This document shows positions 24,710 through 34,689 of a stretch of DNA of 64,000 bases, in pieces. Positions within the stretch are counted from its first letter, which is position 1; each line of letters opens with the position of its first letter. The stretch comes from Rhizobium sp. CCGE 510. Lineage in GTDB: Bacteria > Pseudomonadota > Alphaproteobacteria > Rhizobiales > Rhizobiaceae. The stretch lies in assembly GCF_000292525.1 (NCBI RefSeq), contig NZ_AEYF01000018.1, forward strand, positions 186,001-250,000, written 5' to 3'. The notes beneath the pieces were generated by a model. It searched no databases. It had not been told where the DNA came from and saw nothing but the letters and a program-made list of their open reading frames with translations. The translations under genes and the position numbers were made by a program.

Positions 24710-27700
24710 CTAAGTCGGCGACGTCACCGGAGCCGGTTTTTGCCCAGCCGGAGCCTCCTCATTAACAGTCTCCGGCCGCTTCGTCCGCAACAGACGCAGC
24801 ACGAAGACGAAGAAGACGGGAACGAAGAAGATCGCCAGCACCGTCGCCGAGACCATGCCGCCGAGCACGCCGGTGCCGATCGCATTCTGGCTGGCGGCAC
24901 TTGGGCCGGTGGCGATCGCCAGCGGCACCACGCCCAAGGTGAAGGCGAGCGAGGTCATGATGATCGGCCGGAAGCGCAGGCGAGCGCCTTCGATCGCGGC
25001 ATCCATCAGCGATTTTCCCTCGGCAAAGCCGTCCTTGGCGAATTCGACGATCAGGATGGCGTTCTTCGCCGACAGGCCGATGATCGCGATCAGGCCGACC
25101 TTGAAGTAGATGTCGTTGGACATGTCGCGGCTCATCACCGCGAGCACGCAGCCGAGGACCCCGAGCGGCACGACCAGCATCACCGACAACGGGATCGACC
25201 AGCTTTCGTAAAGCCCCGACAGCAGCAGGAAGACGAAAAGGATGCTGAGGCCGAACAGGAAGGGCGCCTGCGATCCCGATCTGAGTTCCTCCAGCGACTG
25301 GCCGGTCCATTCGAAGCCGAAGCCGTCGGGAAGCTCGGAGGCCAGCCGTTCCATTTCGGCAATCGCCGCGCCCGATGAATATCCCGGTGCCGGAGCCCCG
25401 GAAATGCGAACGGAGGGGTAGCCGTTATAACCGACGATCTGTGCCGGCCCCTTCTGCCACTCGGCGACCGCGAAGGACGACAGCGGCACCATGCCGCCGC
25501 TCGCATTGCGGACGTTGAGCTTCATCAGGTCTTCGGCCTGAAGCCTGCTTTTGTCCTGCGCCTGCACGATGACGCGCTGCATGCGGCCGGAATTCGGGAA
25601 GTCGTTGACGTAGCTCGAACCGAGATTGGCGGTAATCGTGCTGTTGATGTCGGCGAAGGCGATGCCGAAAGTATTGGCTTTTTCGCGATCGATGACGAGC
25701 ACCAGTTGAGCCGAGTCGGGCATGCCTTCCGGCCGGACACCGGCGATGATCGGATTCTGCGATGCCTTGCCGAGCAGCATTCCCGCCGCCTCGGTCAGGG
25801 CCGCCTGGCCTTTTGCCCCGCGATCCTGAAGGCGGAAGGTGAAGCCGTTGGTCGTGCCGAAGCCTTCGATCGGCGGCGGCGACAATGCGAAGGATGTCGC
25901 ATCCTTCAGCGCAAACAGCTGCATGTTGACCCGGTTGGAGATCTCCTGCACCGAATTGCCTGCACCGCGCTCGGCCCAGTCCTTGAGGGTGACGAACACC
26001 AGGGCGGCATTCGGCCCCTGCCCCGAAAAGCTGAAGCCTTGGATCGCCACGACGTTCTCAACCGCCGGCTCCTTCTTGAAGATCGCCTCGATGCTTTCGA
26101 GCGAGGCAACCGTGCGGTTGCGGCTCGCCTCGGGCGGCCCCTGCACGTCGACGATCAGAAAGCCCTGGTCCTCATCCGGCACGAAGCTGCTCGGCAGGTT
26201 GACGAAGAGATAGCCAAGGCCAACGACCAGCGCGAGATAGACGACCATGACCCGCCAGGAGCGCTTGGCCAGCCCCTCGACAGTGCGGGCATAACGGCCG
26301 GTCAGCCGGTCGAATTTACGGTTGAACCAGCCGGCAATGCCTCTTTTCTCGTGATGTTCCTTGATCGGCTTCAAGAAAGTGGCGCAGAGCGCCGGCGTAA
26401 GCGACAGCGCCAGGAAGGCCGAAAACAAAATGGAGACGACCATGGTCAGGCTGAACTGGCGGTAGATGATGCCTGTCGAACCCGGGAAGAACGCCATCGG
26501 CACGAAGACGCAGGAGAGCACCAGCGTGATTCCGAGGATTGCACCGGTGATCTGGCGCATCGCCTTTTTGGTCGCCTCCTTCGGCGACAGCCCTTCCACC
26601 GCCATCAGCCGCTCGACGTTCTCGACCACCACGATGGCGTCGTCGACCAGAATGCCGATGGCAAGCACCATCGCAAACATCGTCAACACGTTGATCGAAA
26701 AGCCGGCGGCAAACATCACCGCCAGCGTCCCGAGCAGCGCCACCGGCACGACGAGCGTCGGAATGATGGTGTAGCGGAAGCTTTGCAGGAAAACGAGCAT
26801 GACGATAAAGACGAGCGCGACGGCTTCGGCGAGCGTATGCGCCACCTTCTCGATCGATGCCGAGACAAACGGGCTGGTGTCGTAGGGAACGGAATATTCG
26901 ACGCCCGCCGGGAAGAAGCGTGACAGCTCCTCCATCTTCGCCTTCACCAGATTGGACGTGTTGACGGCATTGCCCGTTGACGACAGCTGGATGGCGATGG
27001 CAGCGCTCGGTTGCCCGTTCAGCCGGGTGGAAAAGCTGTAGCTCTCGCTGCCTTCTTCGATCCGCGCGACATCGCGCAGCCTGACATTCGATCCGTCGGC
27101 ATTGGCGCGCAGCACGATGTCGCCGAACTCTTTGGTGTCGGTCAGCTGACCCTTGACCAGCACCGTCGCCGTCAGGTCCTGCGAGATCGGATTGGGAGCG
27201 GCGCCGATCTGGCCTGCGGCGACCTGGGCGTTCTGCGCCGAGATCGCCGTGCTGATATCGGCGGCGGTGAGGTTCAGGCCGACCATCTTGTCCGGATCGA
27301 TCCAGATGCGCATCGCCCGCTGCGAGGCAAACAGCTGCGCGCGGCCGACGCCGTTAAGACGGCGCAGTTCGCCGATGACGTTCCTGTTGAGATAGTCGCC
27401 GAGCGCCACCTCATCGGTCTTCCCGTCCGTCGATGTCAACGAGATGAACATCAGGAAGCCTGAGGACGCCTCCTCGACCGTGACGCCCTGATCCTTGACG
27501 GATTGCGGCAGCCGCGGCTCGACGCGGCGGATGGCATTCTGAACGTCGACGGAGGCCTGGTCGATGTCGGTGCCCGCCGCGAAGGTCGCGGTGATCGTCA
27601 TTGCGCCTGAAGTGTCGGAGGTCGATTCGAAATAGGAAAGGTGCTCGACCCCGTTCAGCTCTTCCTCGATCTGGCGGGTGACGCCCTGGTAGATGTCTTG

Positions 27701-27862
27701 CGGCGATGCGCCGGGATAGCTGGTGGTGATGCTGAGTTGCGGCGGCGCGACCTTCGGATATTGCGCGACCGGCAGGAACGGCAGCGCGATCAGGCCGGCG
27801 ATGGAGATGAAGATTGCAAAGACCCAGGCAAGGATCGGGCGATCGATAAAGAAACGTGCCAT
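24710..27862 (-). CDS. RND multidrug efflux permease (HAE1 family)
   Basis: A 1050-aa inner-membrane proton antiporter of the AcrB/MexB type. It starts MARFFIDRPILAWVFAIF, has the large periplasmic loop with FASQRAMRIWIDPDKM, and carries the proton-relay pair in helix 4, GILVDDAIVVVENVER. The second half repeats the fold (IGLSAKNAILIVEFAKD, with the helix-10 Lys). Full length suggests it is functional. It lies five bases after the adaptor gene in one operon; no outer-membrane channel gene is linked, so a TolC-like protein elsewhere is probably shared. Confidence 0.96.
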   Translation of the reverse strand: MARFFIDRPILAWVFAIFISIAGLIALPFLPVAQYPKVAPPQLSITTSYPGASPQDIYQGVTRQIEEELNGVEHLSYFESTSDTSGAMTITATFAAGTDIDQASVDVQNAIRRVEPRLPQSVKDQGVTVEEASSGFLMFISLTSTDGKTDEVALGDYLNRNVIGELRRLNGVGRAQLFASQRAMRIWIDPDKMVGLNLTAADISTAISAQNAQVAAGQIGAAPNPISQDLTATVLVKGQLTDTKEFGDIVLRANADGSNVRLRDVARIEEGSESYSFSTRLNGQPSAAIAIQLSSTGNAVNTSNLVKAKMEELSRFFPAGVEYSVPYDTSPFVSASIEKVAHTLAEAVALVFIVMLVFLQSFRYTIIPTLVVPVALLGTLAVMFAAGFSINVLTMFAMVLAIGILVDDAIVVVENVERLMAVEGLSPKEATKKAMRQITGAILGITLVLSCVFVPMAFFPGSTGIIYRQFSLTMVVSILFSAFLALSLTPALCATFLKPIKEHHEKRGIAGWFNRKFDRLTGRYARTVEGLAKRSWRVMVVYLALVVGLGYLFVNLPSSFVPDEDQGFLIVDVQGPPEASRNRTVASLESIEAIFKKEPAVENVVAIQGFSFSGQGPNAALVFVTLKDWAERGAGNSVQEISNRVNMQLFALKDATSFALSPPPIEGFGTTNGFTFRLQDRGAKGQAALTEAAGMLLGKASQNPIIAGVRPEGMPDSAQLVLVIDREKANTFGIAFADINSTITANLGSSYVNDFPNSGRMQRVIVQAQDKSRLQAEDLMKLNVRNASGGMVPLSSFAVAEWQKGPAQIVGYNGYPSVRISGAPAPGYSSGAAIAEMERLASELPDGFGFEWTGQSLEELRSGSQAPFLFGLSILFVFLLLSGLYESWSIPLSVMLVVPLGVLGCVLAVMSRDMSNDIYFKVGLIAIIGLSAKNAILIVEFAKDGFAEGKSLMDAAIEGARLRFRPIIMTSLAFTLGVVPLAIATGPSAASQNAIGTGVLGGMVSATVLAIFFVPVFFVFVLRLLRTKRPETVNEEAPAGQKPAPVTSPT

Positions 27863-27867
27863 CGATC

Positions 27868-29040
27868 TTACTCCGGCTTCCTGGCGTCACCGGACGCGAC
27901 TTCGCCATCTCGCCACGCTTCCGGCGCGACTTTTGCGCCCGGCTGCAGTTTCTGCACGCCGTCGACGACCAAGCGTTCACCCGCGGACAGGCCACTTTCG
28001 ACCACCCATTCATTGCCGGAGGATTGACCGAGCTCGACGTCGCGCGGCTGAGCCACGTCTCCCGCCTCTACGACATAGACCTGCGCCTTGCCGTCGGCCG
28101 TGCGGGCGACGGCGCGTTGCGGGATGACGATCGCCTTCTCACGAATGGCCTGCTCGATGCGGACCCGGACGTAGAGACCCGGCAGCAGATCGCCCTTGGG
28201 ATTGGGGAATTCGCCGCGCAGGGTGACCTGGCCCGTCGTCGCATCGACACTGGCGCTGCGGAACAGCAGCTTTCCGGCCTCGCCATAGACCGTGCCGTCG
28301 TCGAAGACGAGTTTGATGTCGGCTTTGCCTGCTTCCGTCGAGGCGAGGCTGCCGTTCTCGACCGCCCGCTTCAGCGCCAGCAACTCGCCGGAGGATTGCG
28401 TGAAGTCGGCATAGACGGGGTCGATCTGCTGGATCATCGCCAGCGCATCGCCGGCATCGCCCGTCACCAGCGCGCCTTCGGTCACCAGCGCGCCGCCGAT
28501 AATGCCTGAGATCGGTGCCCGGACGTCCGTATAGCCGAGATTGATCTGCGCTTCGTCGAGTGCGGCCTGCGCCAGCGCGACATCGGCGTCGGCCTGGGCA
28601 AGCGCGACTGCCGCCGCATCATATTCGACCCCGCTTGCGACATCGCGGTCGCGCAGCGACTTCTGCCGATCCAGCTGCTGGCGGGCATTCAGCTGCGTCG
28701 CCTTAGCGCGCTCAAGGCTGGCTTCCGCACTTGCGACGCGGACTCGAAACAGGGCCGGATCGATCCGGTAGAGCACGTCACCCTGATGAACGAGACTGCC
28801 CTGCTCGAAGATCCGCTCCTGCAAAATGCCGGAAACCCTGGCCCTCACTTCCGAAACGCGCGTAGCGGCAATGCGGCCGGGCAATTCGCTGACAACGGGA
28901 ACCGGACGTGCGTCAAGCGTCAACACGCTGACGGCAGCAGGCGGCATGGCGCCACCTTCCTGAGCGTAAGCCGGCAGGCCGGTGGCGAGGAACAGCGCCA
29001 GCGTCAGTGCGTAACGCAATGATTTCGTATGAAGAAGCAT
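27868..29040 (-). CDS. RND efflux periplasmic adaptor
   Basis: A 390-aa membrane fusion protein. An N-terminal signal peptide (to about AYAQEG, no lipobox) is followed by a beta-barrel/lipoyl half with PGRIAATRVSEVRARVSGI, an alpha-hairpin (RAKATQLNARQQLDRQKSLRD) and the return lipoyl segment YTDVRAPISGIIG. It links the permease to an outer-membrane channel. The ATG at 29040 precedes the signal peptide; the extension to 29076 would add residues before it. The 5' leader contains a terminator-like hairpin, and the promoter region carries a TetR-type operator. Confidence 0.93.
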   Translation of the reverse strand: MLLHTKSLRYALTLALFLATGLPAYAQEGGAMPPAAVSVLTLDARPVPVVSELPGRIAATRVSEVRARVSGILQERIFEQGSLVHQGDVLYRIDPALFRVRVASAEASLERAKATQLNARQQLDRQKSLRDRDVASGVEYDAAAVALAQADADVALAQAALDEAQINLGYTDVRAPISGIIGGALVTEGALVTGDAGDALAMIQQIDPVYADFTQSSGELLALKRAVENGSLASTEAGKADIKLVFDDGTVYGEAGKLLFRSASVDATTGQVTLRGEFPNPKGDLLPGLYVRVRIEQAIREKAIVIPQRAVARTADGKAQVYVVEAGDVAQPRDVELGQSSGNEWVVESGLSAGERLVVDGVQKLQPGAKVAPEAWRDGEVASGDARKPE

Positions 29041-29074
29041 TTTCAAAAGCCTTCCTGATGGTCCGCTGAGGTCC

Positions 29075-29111
29075 AAAAAAGCACAGCCCGCCGAAATGAC
29101 GTTCGGCGGGC
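29075..29111 (-). terminator. Terminator-like hairpin in leader of RND operon
   Basis: On the minus strand GCCCGCCGAA and TTCGGCGGGC (29111-29086) form a perfect 10-bp stem with a 6-base loop, followed by TGTGC and TTTTTT (29080-29075). It lies between the promoter/operator region and the adaptor start at 29040, so it interrupts the leader mRNA. Confidence 0.65.
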
Positions 29112-29154
29112 CTCCTGAGCCGACAGATAGCCAATCCTTTTTTGGATTGCAAGA

Positions 29155-29170
29155 TACCTACCGGTTGGTA
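29155..29170. promoter_or_regulatory. TetR-type operator between RND operon and regulator
   Basis: TACCTACCGGTTGGTA is a 16-bp palindrome with one mismatched pair, the form used by many TetR efflux repressors. On the plus strand it lies between a TTGCAA -35-like box (29147-29152) and overlaps a TATGAT -10-like box (29168-29173) for the regulator gene, implying autorepression. On the minus strand a possible promoter TTGCAA-N17-TATCTG follows it. Confidence 0.7.
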
Positions 29171-29224
29171 TGATAGCGAATTCACCTTTTGCGGCATGAT
29201 AGCCGCGCCATCCCGGGAGTGATA

Positions 29225-29857
29225 GTGATCTCCTCCGGTCTCCTCGTCACGAAACTCATCTCGAACCCAGGTCATGCATTGATAGATAGCCCCCGCAACA
29301 GAAAGAAACAACCGGAAGTCGTGCGGCAGGCTCTCCTCGATTGCGCCACCAAGCTGGCGCTGGAACAGGGTCTGGCCGCCGTCAGCCTGCAGGCGGTCGC
29401 CAGTGCTGCCGGCGTCACCAAGGGAGGCCTGTTCCACCATTTCCCAAATAAACAGGCTCTCGTGGAAGCCGTCTTCGACGGCATGATGGAAAGTTTCGAC
29501 CGCGAGATCGATGAGGAACTGGAAAGGGATAGCGGCGGCCACGGCACATTCACCCGCGCCTACGTCCGCACCCTGTTTGCCGACCGCGCCCTCAACAGCA
29601 GCCCGTGGTCGGCACAGACCATGACTGTGCTCGCCGACCCATACTCCAAGAGCCTGTGGCACAAATGGATCAAAGACCGGCTCGTCAAGCACGCCGCGAC
29701 CGACACGGGAACGCGGCTTGAGATCGTTCGCCTGGCCGCGGACGGGGCATGGCTTACCCATGTTCTGAGGCCCAACGATCAGGACGGGTCTGACGACACG
29801 GTTCTGTTGCAGGAATTGATCGATCTCACCGAGGGCTGTCACCAACCGAAGACATAA
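29225..29857 (+). CDS. TetR-family repressor of the RND operon
   Basis: A 210-aa regulator. The helix-turn-helix is AVSLQAVASAAGVTKGGLFHHFPNKQALVEAV, the classic TetR signature, followed by an all-helical ligand domain containing FADRALNSSPWSAQTM. It is divergent from the efflux genes and shares with them the palindromic operator at 29155-29170, so local control with drug-induced release is the natural inference. Start is uncertain: TTG 29189, GTG 29219 and GTG 29225 are in frame, and GGGAG lies best placed for 29225. Confidence 0.88.
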   Translation: MISSGLLVTKLISNPGHALIDSPRNRKKQPEVVRQALLDCATKLALEQGLAAVSLQAVASAAGVTKGGLFHHFPNKQALVEAVFDGMMESFDREIDEELERDSGGHGTFTRAYVRTLFADRALNSSPWSAQTMTVLADPYSKSLWHKWIKDRLVKHAATDTGTRLEIVRLAADGAWLTHVLRPNDQDGSDDTVLLQELIDLTEGCHQPKT

Positions 29858-29908
29858 AGCGCCGCGCGTCGAACTCTTCGCGCGGCGAAGGATTTCAACC
29901 TGTCGATA

Positions 29909-31351
29909 TCACTCCGCAGCCCGCGCAGCCGCCATCGGTTTGACGTTCTGGTTCATCCGGAACAAATTGTTCGGATCGTAGCGCCGCTTGATTTCGGCAA
30001 GCCGGGCGTAATTGGCGCCATAGGCGCTTTCCACCCGATCGGCCTCGTCCTCAGGCATGAAGTTGATATAGGCGGTTCCCACAGCATGCGGCTTGGTTGC
30101 CTCGAAAAGTTCGCGCGCCCAGCCGGTGCAGCTTGCATCCATCCCGCTTTCCCGCCAGCGCGCATGCACGTTCATGACGAAATGCGAGCTGCGCTGCGGA
30201 AATGCGGTGGCTTCGGTGGGAATGCGGCCGGCCGCACCGCCGACATGGCCGATGAAGATTTCGCATTCCGGTCCGGGCAACTTGCGCACGGCGTTGAGCA
30301 GCACTTCAATCGCCGCATCCGAGAGAGAGGCGAAATCCTGGCTCTTCCAGTAATTGCGCGCACCTGGCGTCAGCAGCGGGTCGAATGCCTGCTGCCAGCC
30401 GGTAAACGGCACCGGGCCGACGACGTCGGCAATCGGTTTTCCGATCGCCCGCAATCTTTCCGTCGCCTTTTCTCCCGCGGCAATATCTCCGCAATAGCAC
30501 ATGGCGAGTACCACGACCTCCTTGCCGTGCCACTCGGCCGGAAGGAACGGCAGCGGTGGTGCCTGGCGCATCACCACCCAGCAGGTCAGTTCATCGGGCG
30601 CGGCTTCCAGCGCCTGCCGATATTCCCGCAGCACCTTTTCAGCATCTGCGAACGGATGCACCACCAGCCCGGCCAGAACCTCTGTCTTGAGCGGGTTGAG
30701 CTGGAACTCGAAGGAGGTGACGACGCCGAAATTGCCGCCGCCGCCGCGCAAGGCCCAGAACAGATCCGGTCTTTCCGTCTCGCTCGCCTTGGCCAGCTCG
30801 CCATCGGCCGTCACCACATCGACGGAGACCAGATTGTCGATCGTCAACCCGAATTTGCGGGTCAACCAGCCGAAGCCGCCGCCGAGCGTCAGGCCGGCGA
30901 TGCCGGTGGTCGAATTGATGCCGGTCGGCAGCACCAGCCCGAAAGCCAGCGTTTCCTGGTCGACGTCGGCAAGCGTTGCCCCCGGCTCGATCCTGGCGCG
31001 GCGCGTCTCTGGGTCGACCCGTACCGATTTCATCGCCGACAGGTCGATGACGACGCCGCCCTCGCAGACGGCATTGCCGGCAATGCCGTGGCCGCCGCCG
31101 CGCACCGAAACGAGCAGATTGTTGTCGCGCGCAAACCGCACCGCGCGCACGACATCGGCAGCGCCGGCGCAACGCGCGATCAGCCCGGGCCTGCGGTCGA
31201 TCATCGCATTCCAGATCGCCCGCGCTTCGTTGTAATCCATGTCTTTACTGGTCAGGAGATTGCCGCGAAATCCGGCGGCAAACGCATCGATGGCCACGTC
31301 ATTGACCATCGTCTGCCCCTTTTGCAGGGTCGTCAGGTTCAAATTGTCCAT
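29909..31351 (-). CDS. FAD-linked oxidoreductase (BBE-like)
   Basis: A 480-aa flavoenzyme of the berberine-bridge/6-hydroxynicotine-oxidase family. The FAD domain has VSVRGGGHGIAGNA, whose His is the covalent flavin site, and TGIAGLTLGGGFGWLTRKFG. The usual second attachment Cys is absent (GINSTTGIAG), so attachment is probably by His alone. The C-terminal BBE segment YGANYARLAEIKRRYDPNNLF is complete. Substrates in the family are sugars, alkaloids or phenolics, and none is indicated here. The start ATG at 31351 has a strong GGAGGAAAC; the long upstream extension runs through a repeat and is not coding. Confidence 0.9.
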   Translation of the reverse strand: MDNLNLTTLQKGQTMVNDVAIDAFAAGFRGNLLTSKDMDYNEARAIWNAMIDRRPGLIARCAGAADVVRAVRFARDNNLLVSVRGGGHGIAGNAVCEGGVVIDLSAMKSVRVDPETRRARIEPGATLADVDQETLAFGLVLPTGINSTTGIAGLTLGGGFGWLTRKFGLTIDNLVSVDVVTADGELAKASETERPDLFWALRGGGGNFGVVTSFEFQLNPLKTEVLAGLVVHPFADAEKVLREYRQALEAAPDELTCWVVMRQAPPLPFLPAEWHGKEVVVLAMCYCGDIAAGEKATERLRAIGKPIADVVGPVPFTGWQQAFDPLLTPGARNYWKSQDFASLSDAAIEVLLNAVRKLPGPECEIFIGHVGGAAGRIPTEATAFPQRSSHFVMNVHARWRESGMDASCTGWARELFEATKPHAVGTAYINFMPEDEADRVESAYGANYARLAEIKRRYDPNNLFRMNQNVKPMAAARAAE

Positions 31352-31501
31352 GGTTTCCTCCATGCGACCGGCGCCCCGCACCGTCGCGGCGGCATATTGC
31401 GCCTGCGGTGGTCGCCAAACAAGTTTTCCAAAAGGATTAGCTAATTGCTTCCGCTGCGAGGAGACTCCACGCAAAAGAACGTATTGGGTGTGCCGTGGAT
31501 A

Positions 31502-31674
31502 CCCCCCTCTGCCCTGCCGGGCATCTCCCCCACAGGTGGGGAGATTGGATTGGCGCGATGGCTCGCTCAAACAACGACCGCACAAACCACCGATACTGTA
31601 GAGAGGGAGCGATGATCCAACCTCTTGCCGATCTCCCTCCTTGTGGGGGAGATGCCCGGCAGGGCAGAGGGGGT
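31502..31674. repeat. RIME-like element, inverted pair
   Basis: Two roughly 44-bp blocks face each other: CCTGCCGGGCATCTCCCCCA followed by a GGTGGGGAGAT stem at 31502-31547, and the inverted block ending GATGCCCGGCAGGGCAGAG at 31631-31674. An 83-base spacer separates them. Both are internally palindromic, as in the rhizobial intergenic mosaic elements. It sits between the oxidoreductase and dme promoters. Confidence 0.75.
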
Positions 31675-31790
31675 AACCCCACGGCACAACCTACTCCTCT
31701 CGAAAACTTCTCCCACCCCCCATTTCCATACTGTCGCCGCTAACCGATTGATGTATGGAGGAAGCACAAAAGACGTGCACGGAGGCGGCA

Positions 31791-34103
31791 ATGGATCACC
31801 AGGAAAAATCCAAGACGGAAAAGAACCTGACAGGCGGCGATCTCGACGAGCAGGCGCTGTTCTTCCACCGCTATCCCCGCCCCGGCAAGCTCGAGATCCA
31901 GGCCACCAAGCCGCTCGGCAACCAGCGCGACCTGGCACTCGCCTATTCGCCCGGCGTCGCAGCCCCCTGCCTTGCCATCCGTGACAATCCGGAAATGGCG
32001 GCCGAATATACCTCGCGCGCCAATCTCGTCGCCGTCATCTCCAACGGCACCGCCGTGCTTGGCCTCGGCAATATCGGCCCGCTGGCCTCCAAACCGGTGA
32101 TGGAGGGCAAGGCCGTGCTCTTCAAGAAATTCGCCGGCATCGATGTCTTCGATATCGAAATCGACGCCGCAAGCGTCGAGCAGATGGTTTCGACCGTCGC
32201 CTCGCTGGAGCCAACCTTCGGCGGCATCAATCTCGAAGACATCAAGGCGCCGGAATGTTTCGAGGTCGAGCGGCGCCTGCGCGAAAAGATGAAGATCCCG
32301 GTCTTCCACGACGACCAGCACGGCACGGCAATCATCGTCGCCGCCGCGATCCTCAATGGGCTGGAACTCGCCGGCAAGAATATCGCCGACATCAAGATCG
32401 TCGCCTCAGGCGCCGGGGCCGCCGCCCTTGCCTGCCTGAACCTGCTTGTCATTCTCGGGGCAAAACGCGAAAACATCTGGGTCCACGATCTCGAAGGCCT
32501 CGTCTATGAAGGCCGCGTCGAGCTGATGGACGAATGGAAATCCGTCTACGCCCAGAAGAGCGATACGCGCACGCTCGCCGAAAATATCGGCGGCGCCGAT
32601 GTCTTCCTCGGCCTGTCGGCCGCCGGCGTGCTGAAACCGGAATTGCTGGCGCAGATGGCCGACAAGCCGCTGATCATGGCGCTCGCCAATCCGACGCCGG
32701 AGATCATGCCGGATCTTGCCCGCGCTGCCCGTCCCGACGCGATGATCTGCACCGGCCGTTCGGATTTCGCCAACCAGGTCAACAACGTCCTCTGCTTCCC
32801 CTATATCTTCCGCGGTGCGCTCGATTGCGGCGCCGAGACGATCAACGAGGAAATGAAGATGGCGGCCGTGCGTGCCATCGCCGCCCTTGCCCGCGAAGAG
32901 CCGTCCGACGTCGCCGCCCGCGCCTATTCCGGCGAGACCCCGGTCTTCGGCCCGGATTACCTGATCCCCTCGCCCTTCGATCCACGCCTCATCCTGCGCA
33001 TCGCCCCTGCGGTCGCCAAGGCGGCCGAACAGAGCGGCGTGGCGCGCCGCCCGATCCAGGATTTCGACGCCTATCTCGACCAGTTGAACCGCTTCGTCTT
33101 CCGCTCCGGTTTCGTCATGAAGCCGATCTTCACCGCGGCCAAGGCAGCAGAACGCAAGCGTGTCATCTTCTCCGAAGGCGAAGACGAGCGCGTGCTACGC
33201 GCCGCCCAGGTGCTGCTCGAGGAAGGCCTCGCCGAACCGATCCTCATCGGCCGCCCGCAGGTCATCGAAACCCGCCTGAAGCGCTACGGTCTGCGTATCC
33301 GCCCGTTGCAGGATTTCGAAGTGATCAATCCGGAAGACGATCCGCGCTTCCGCGAATATGTCGATCTCTATTTCTCGCTGGTCGGCCGCCGTGGCGTCAT
33401 TCCGGAAGCCGCCCGCACGATCGTGCGCACCAACACCACCGTCATCGGCGCGCTGGCACTGAGGCGCGGCGAGGCCGATGCGCTGATCTGCGGTCTGGAA
33501 GGCCGCTACGAGAAGCATCTGCGCGACGTCCGCCAGATCATCGGCAAGCGCAAGGATGTCCGTGATTTCTCCGCCCTCAGCCTGATGATCTCGCAGCGCG
33601 GCGCCACCTTCTTCACCGATACCTACGTCACCTTCAATCCGAACGCCGAAGAAATCGCCGAGGCAACGGTGCTGGCGGCGGAAGAAATCCGCCGTTTCGG
33701 CATCACCCCGCGCGCCGCCCTGGTTTCGCATTCCAACTTCGGCTCGCGCGAATCCGAAAGCGCCACGAAGATGCGCAACGCCTTGCAGCTCGTGCGCGAG
33801 GCCGCCCCAGAGCTCGAGGTCGATGGCGAGATGCACGGCGAAAGCGCCATCACCGAAGCGCTGCGCAAGCGCGTCATGCCGGACACAACCCTGCACGACG
33901 AGGCGAACCTGCTGGTCTTCCCGAACCTCGATGCCGCCAACATCACCCTCGGTGTGGTGAAGTCGATGACCGACGGCCTGCATGTCGGCCCGATCCTGCT
34001 CGGCACCGCCCTGCCCGCCCATATCCTCGCACCCTCGGTCACCTCCCGCGGCGTCGTCAACATGGCAGCACTCGCCGTCGTCGAGGCATCGCAGCCGGCG
34101 TAA
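31791..34103 (+). CDS. dme: Malic enzyme with phosphotransacetylase-like C-terminal domain
   Basis: A 770-aa enzyme decarboxylating malate to pyruvate, supplying acetyl-CoA precursors during growth on C4-dicarboxylates, the bacteroid carbon source. The malic domain has [28 protein letters not shown] and the Rossmann motif [13 protein letters not shown]. From about residue 440 a phosphotransacetylase-like domain follows ([33 protein letters not shown]); in the family it is regulatory, not catalytic. The 770-aa length and the nearby gor/rpiA/fumC set match the NAD-type dme of Sinorhizobium, but tme cannot be excluded by eye. The ATG at 31791 is preferred over 31755. Confidence 0.85.
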   Translation: MDHQEKSKTEKNLTGGDLDEQALFFHRYPRPGKLEIQATKPLGNQRDLALAYSPGVAAPCLAIRDNPEMAAEYTSRANLVAVISNGTAVLGLGNIGPLASKPVMEGKAVLFKKFAGIDVFDIEIDAASVEQMVSTVASLEPTFGGINLEDIKAPECFEVERRLREKMKIPVFHDDQHGTAIIVAAAILNGLELAGKNIADIKIVASGAGAAALACLNLLVILGAKRENIWVHDLEGLVYEGRVELMDEWKSVYAQKSDTRTLAENIGGADVFLGLSAAGVLKPELLAQMADKPLIMALANPTPEIMPDLARAARPDAMICTGRSDFANQVNNVLCFPYIFRGALDCGAETINEEMKMAAVRAIAALAREEPSDVAARAYSGETPVFGPDYLIPSPFDPRLILRIAPAVAKAAEQSGVARRPIQDFDAYLDQLNRFVFRSGFVMKPIFTAAKAAERKRVIFSEGEDERVLRAAQVLLEEGLAEPILIGRPQVIETRLKRYGLRIRPLQDFEVINPEDDPRFREYVDLYFSLVGRRGVIPEAARTIVRTNTTVIGALALRRGEADALICGLEGRYEKHLRDVRQIIGKRKDVRDFSALSLMISQRGATFFTDTYVTFNPNAEEIAEATVLAAEEIRRFGITPRAALVSHSNFGSRESESATKMRNALQLVREAAPELEVDGEMHGESAITEALRKRVMPDTTLHDEANLLVFPNLDAANITLGVVKSMTDGLHVGPILLGTALPAHILAPSVTSRGVVNMAALAVVEASQPA

Positions 34104-34134
34104 GCCGGTTGCCGGCAAGCAAACGACAGGCGCT

Positions 34135-34689
34135 TCAGACCGCCCCGACACTATGTCGGCCGCCGGCTATCGACAGGCGGCCTCTGTCCGCGAGCGCATC
34201 CGCGCGTTCGTTGCCGATAATCCCTGAATGCCCCTTGCACCAGACAATGGTCACCAGGGCGTTTTGGGATAGCTGAAGATCGACGGCTTTCCAGAGGTCC
34301 GCATTGTCGATCGTTCGCCGTCGGCCATGTCCATTCGGGCTGCTTTTCTTCCAGCCGTTGTTCTTCCAGATATGTCGCCGGCTGTTACAGCCTTTGACCG
34401 CATAGACGGAATCCGACCAGATGATCGCGGCTTCGCCGGTTGTTTGGCTGTTGATCCACATGGCCGCCCTGAGAACGGCGGTCAATTCCATCGCATTATT
34501 GCTGGAATCGTCAACGCCACCAAAGTCCGAGGCGATTTCCACCGCATCACGATAGGCGACAAATGACCAGCCTCCACGGCCGGATCCCGGCTCATAACAA
34601 CCGTCCGCGAAGAGGTGAAGACCGTGTTCGGCTCCCGATACTCCCGACATCGTTGCGAGGGATCGGATCTCGTCGGGAATGCCTGTCAT
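34135..34689 (-). CDS. RNase H-like protein
   Basis: A 184-aa nuclease of the RNase HI fold that cleaves RNA in RNA-DNA hybrids. The acidic site is present: Asp in LFADGCYEP, Glu in NNAMELTAV, Asp in IWSDSVYAV and Asp in GNERADALAD, with the late His in CKGHSGIIGNE. The central HIWKNNGWKKSSPNG matches the substrate-handle region of E. coli-type enzymes. It converges on dme with a 31-base gap. Rhizobia normally carry another rnhA, so this may be a paralogue. The N-terminal 20 residues before HGLHLFADG look poorly conserved and the start could lie inside them. Confidence 0.83.
   Translation of the reverse strand: MTGIPDEIRSLATMSGVSGAEHGLHLFADGCYEPGSGRGGWSFVAYRDAVEIASDFGGVDDSSNNAMELTAVLRAAMWINSQTTGEAAIIWSDSVYAVKGCNSRRHIWKNNGWKKSSPNGHGRRRTIDNADLWKAVDLQLSQNALVTIVWCKGHSGIIGNERADALADRGRLSIAGGRHSVGAV

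Noticed and set aside
25706..26923. 405-aa plus-strand frame opposite the RND permease
   Set aside because: Entirely antisense to conserved permease sequence; His/Arg/Asp-rich translation typical of shadows.
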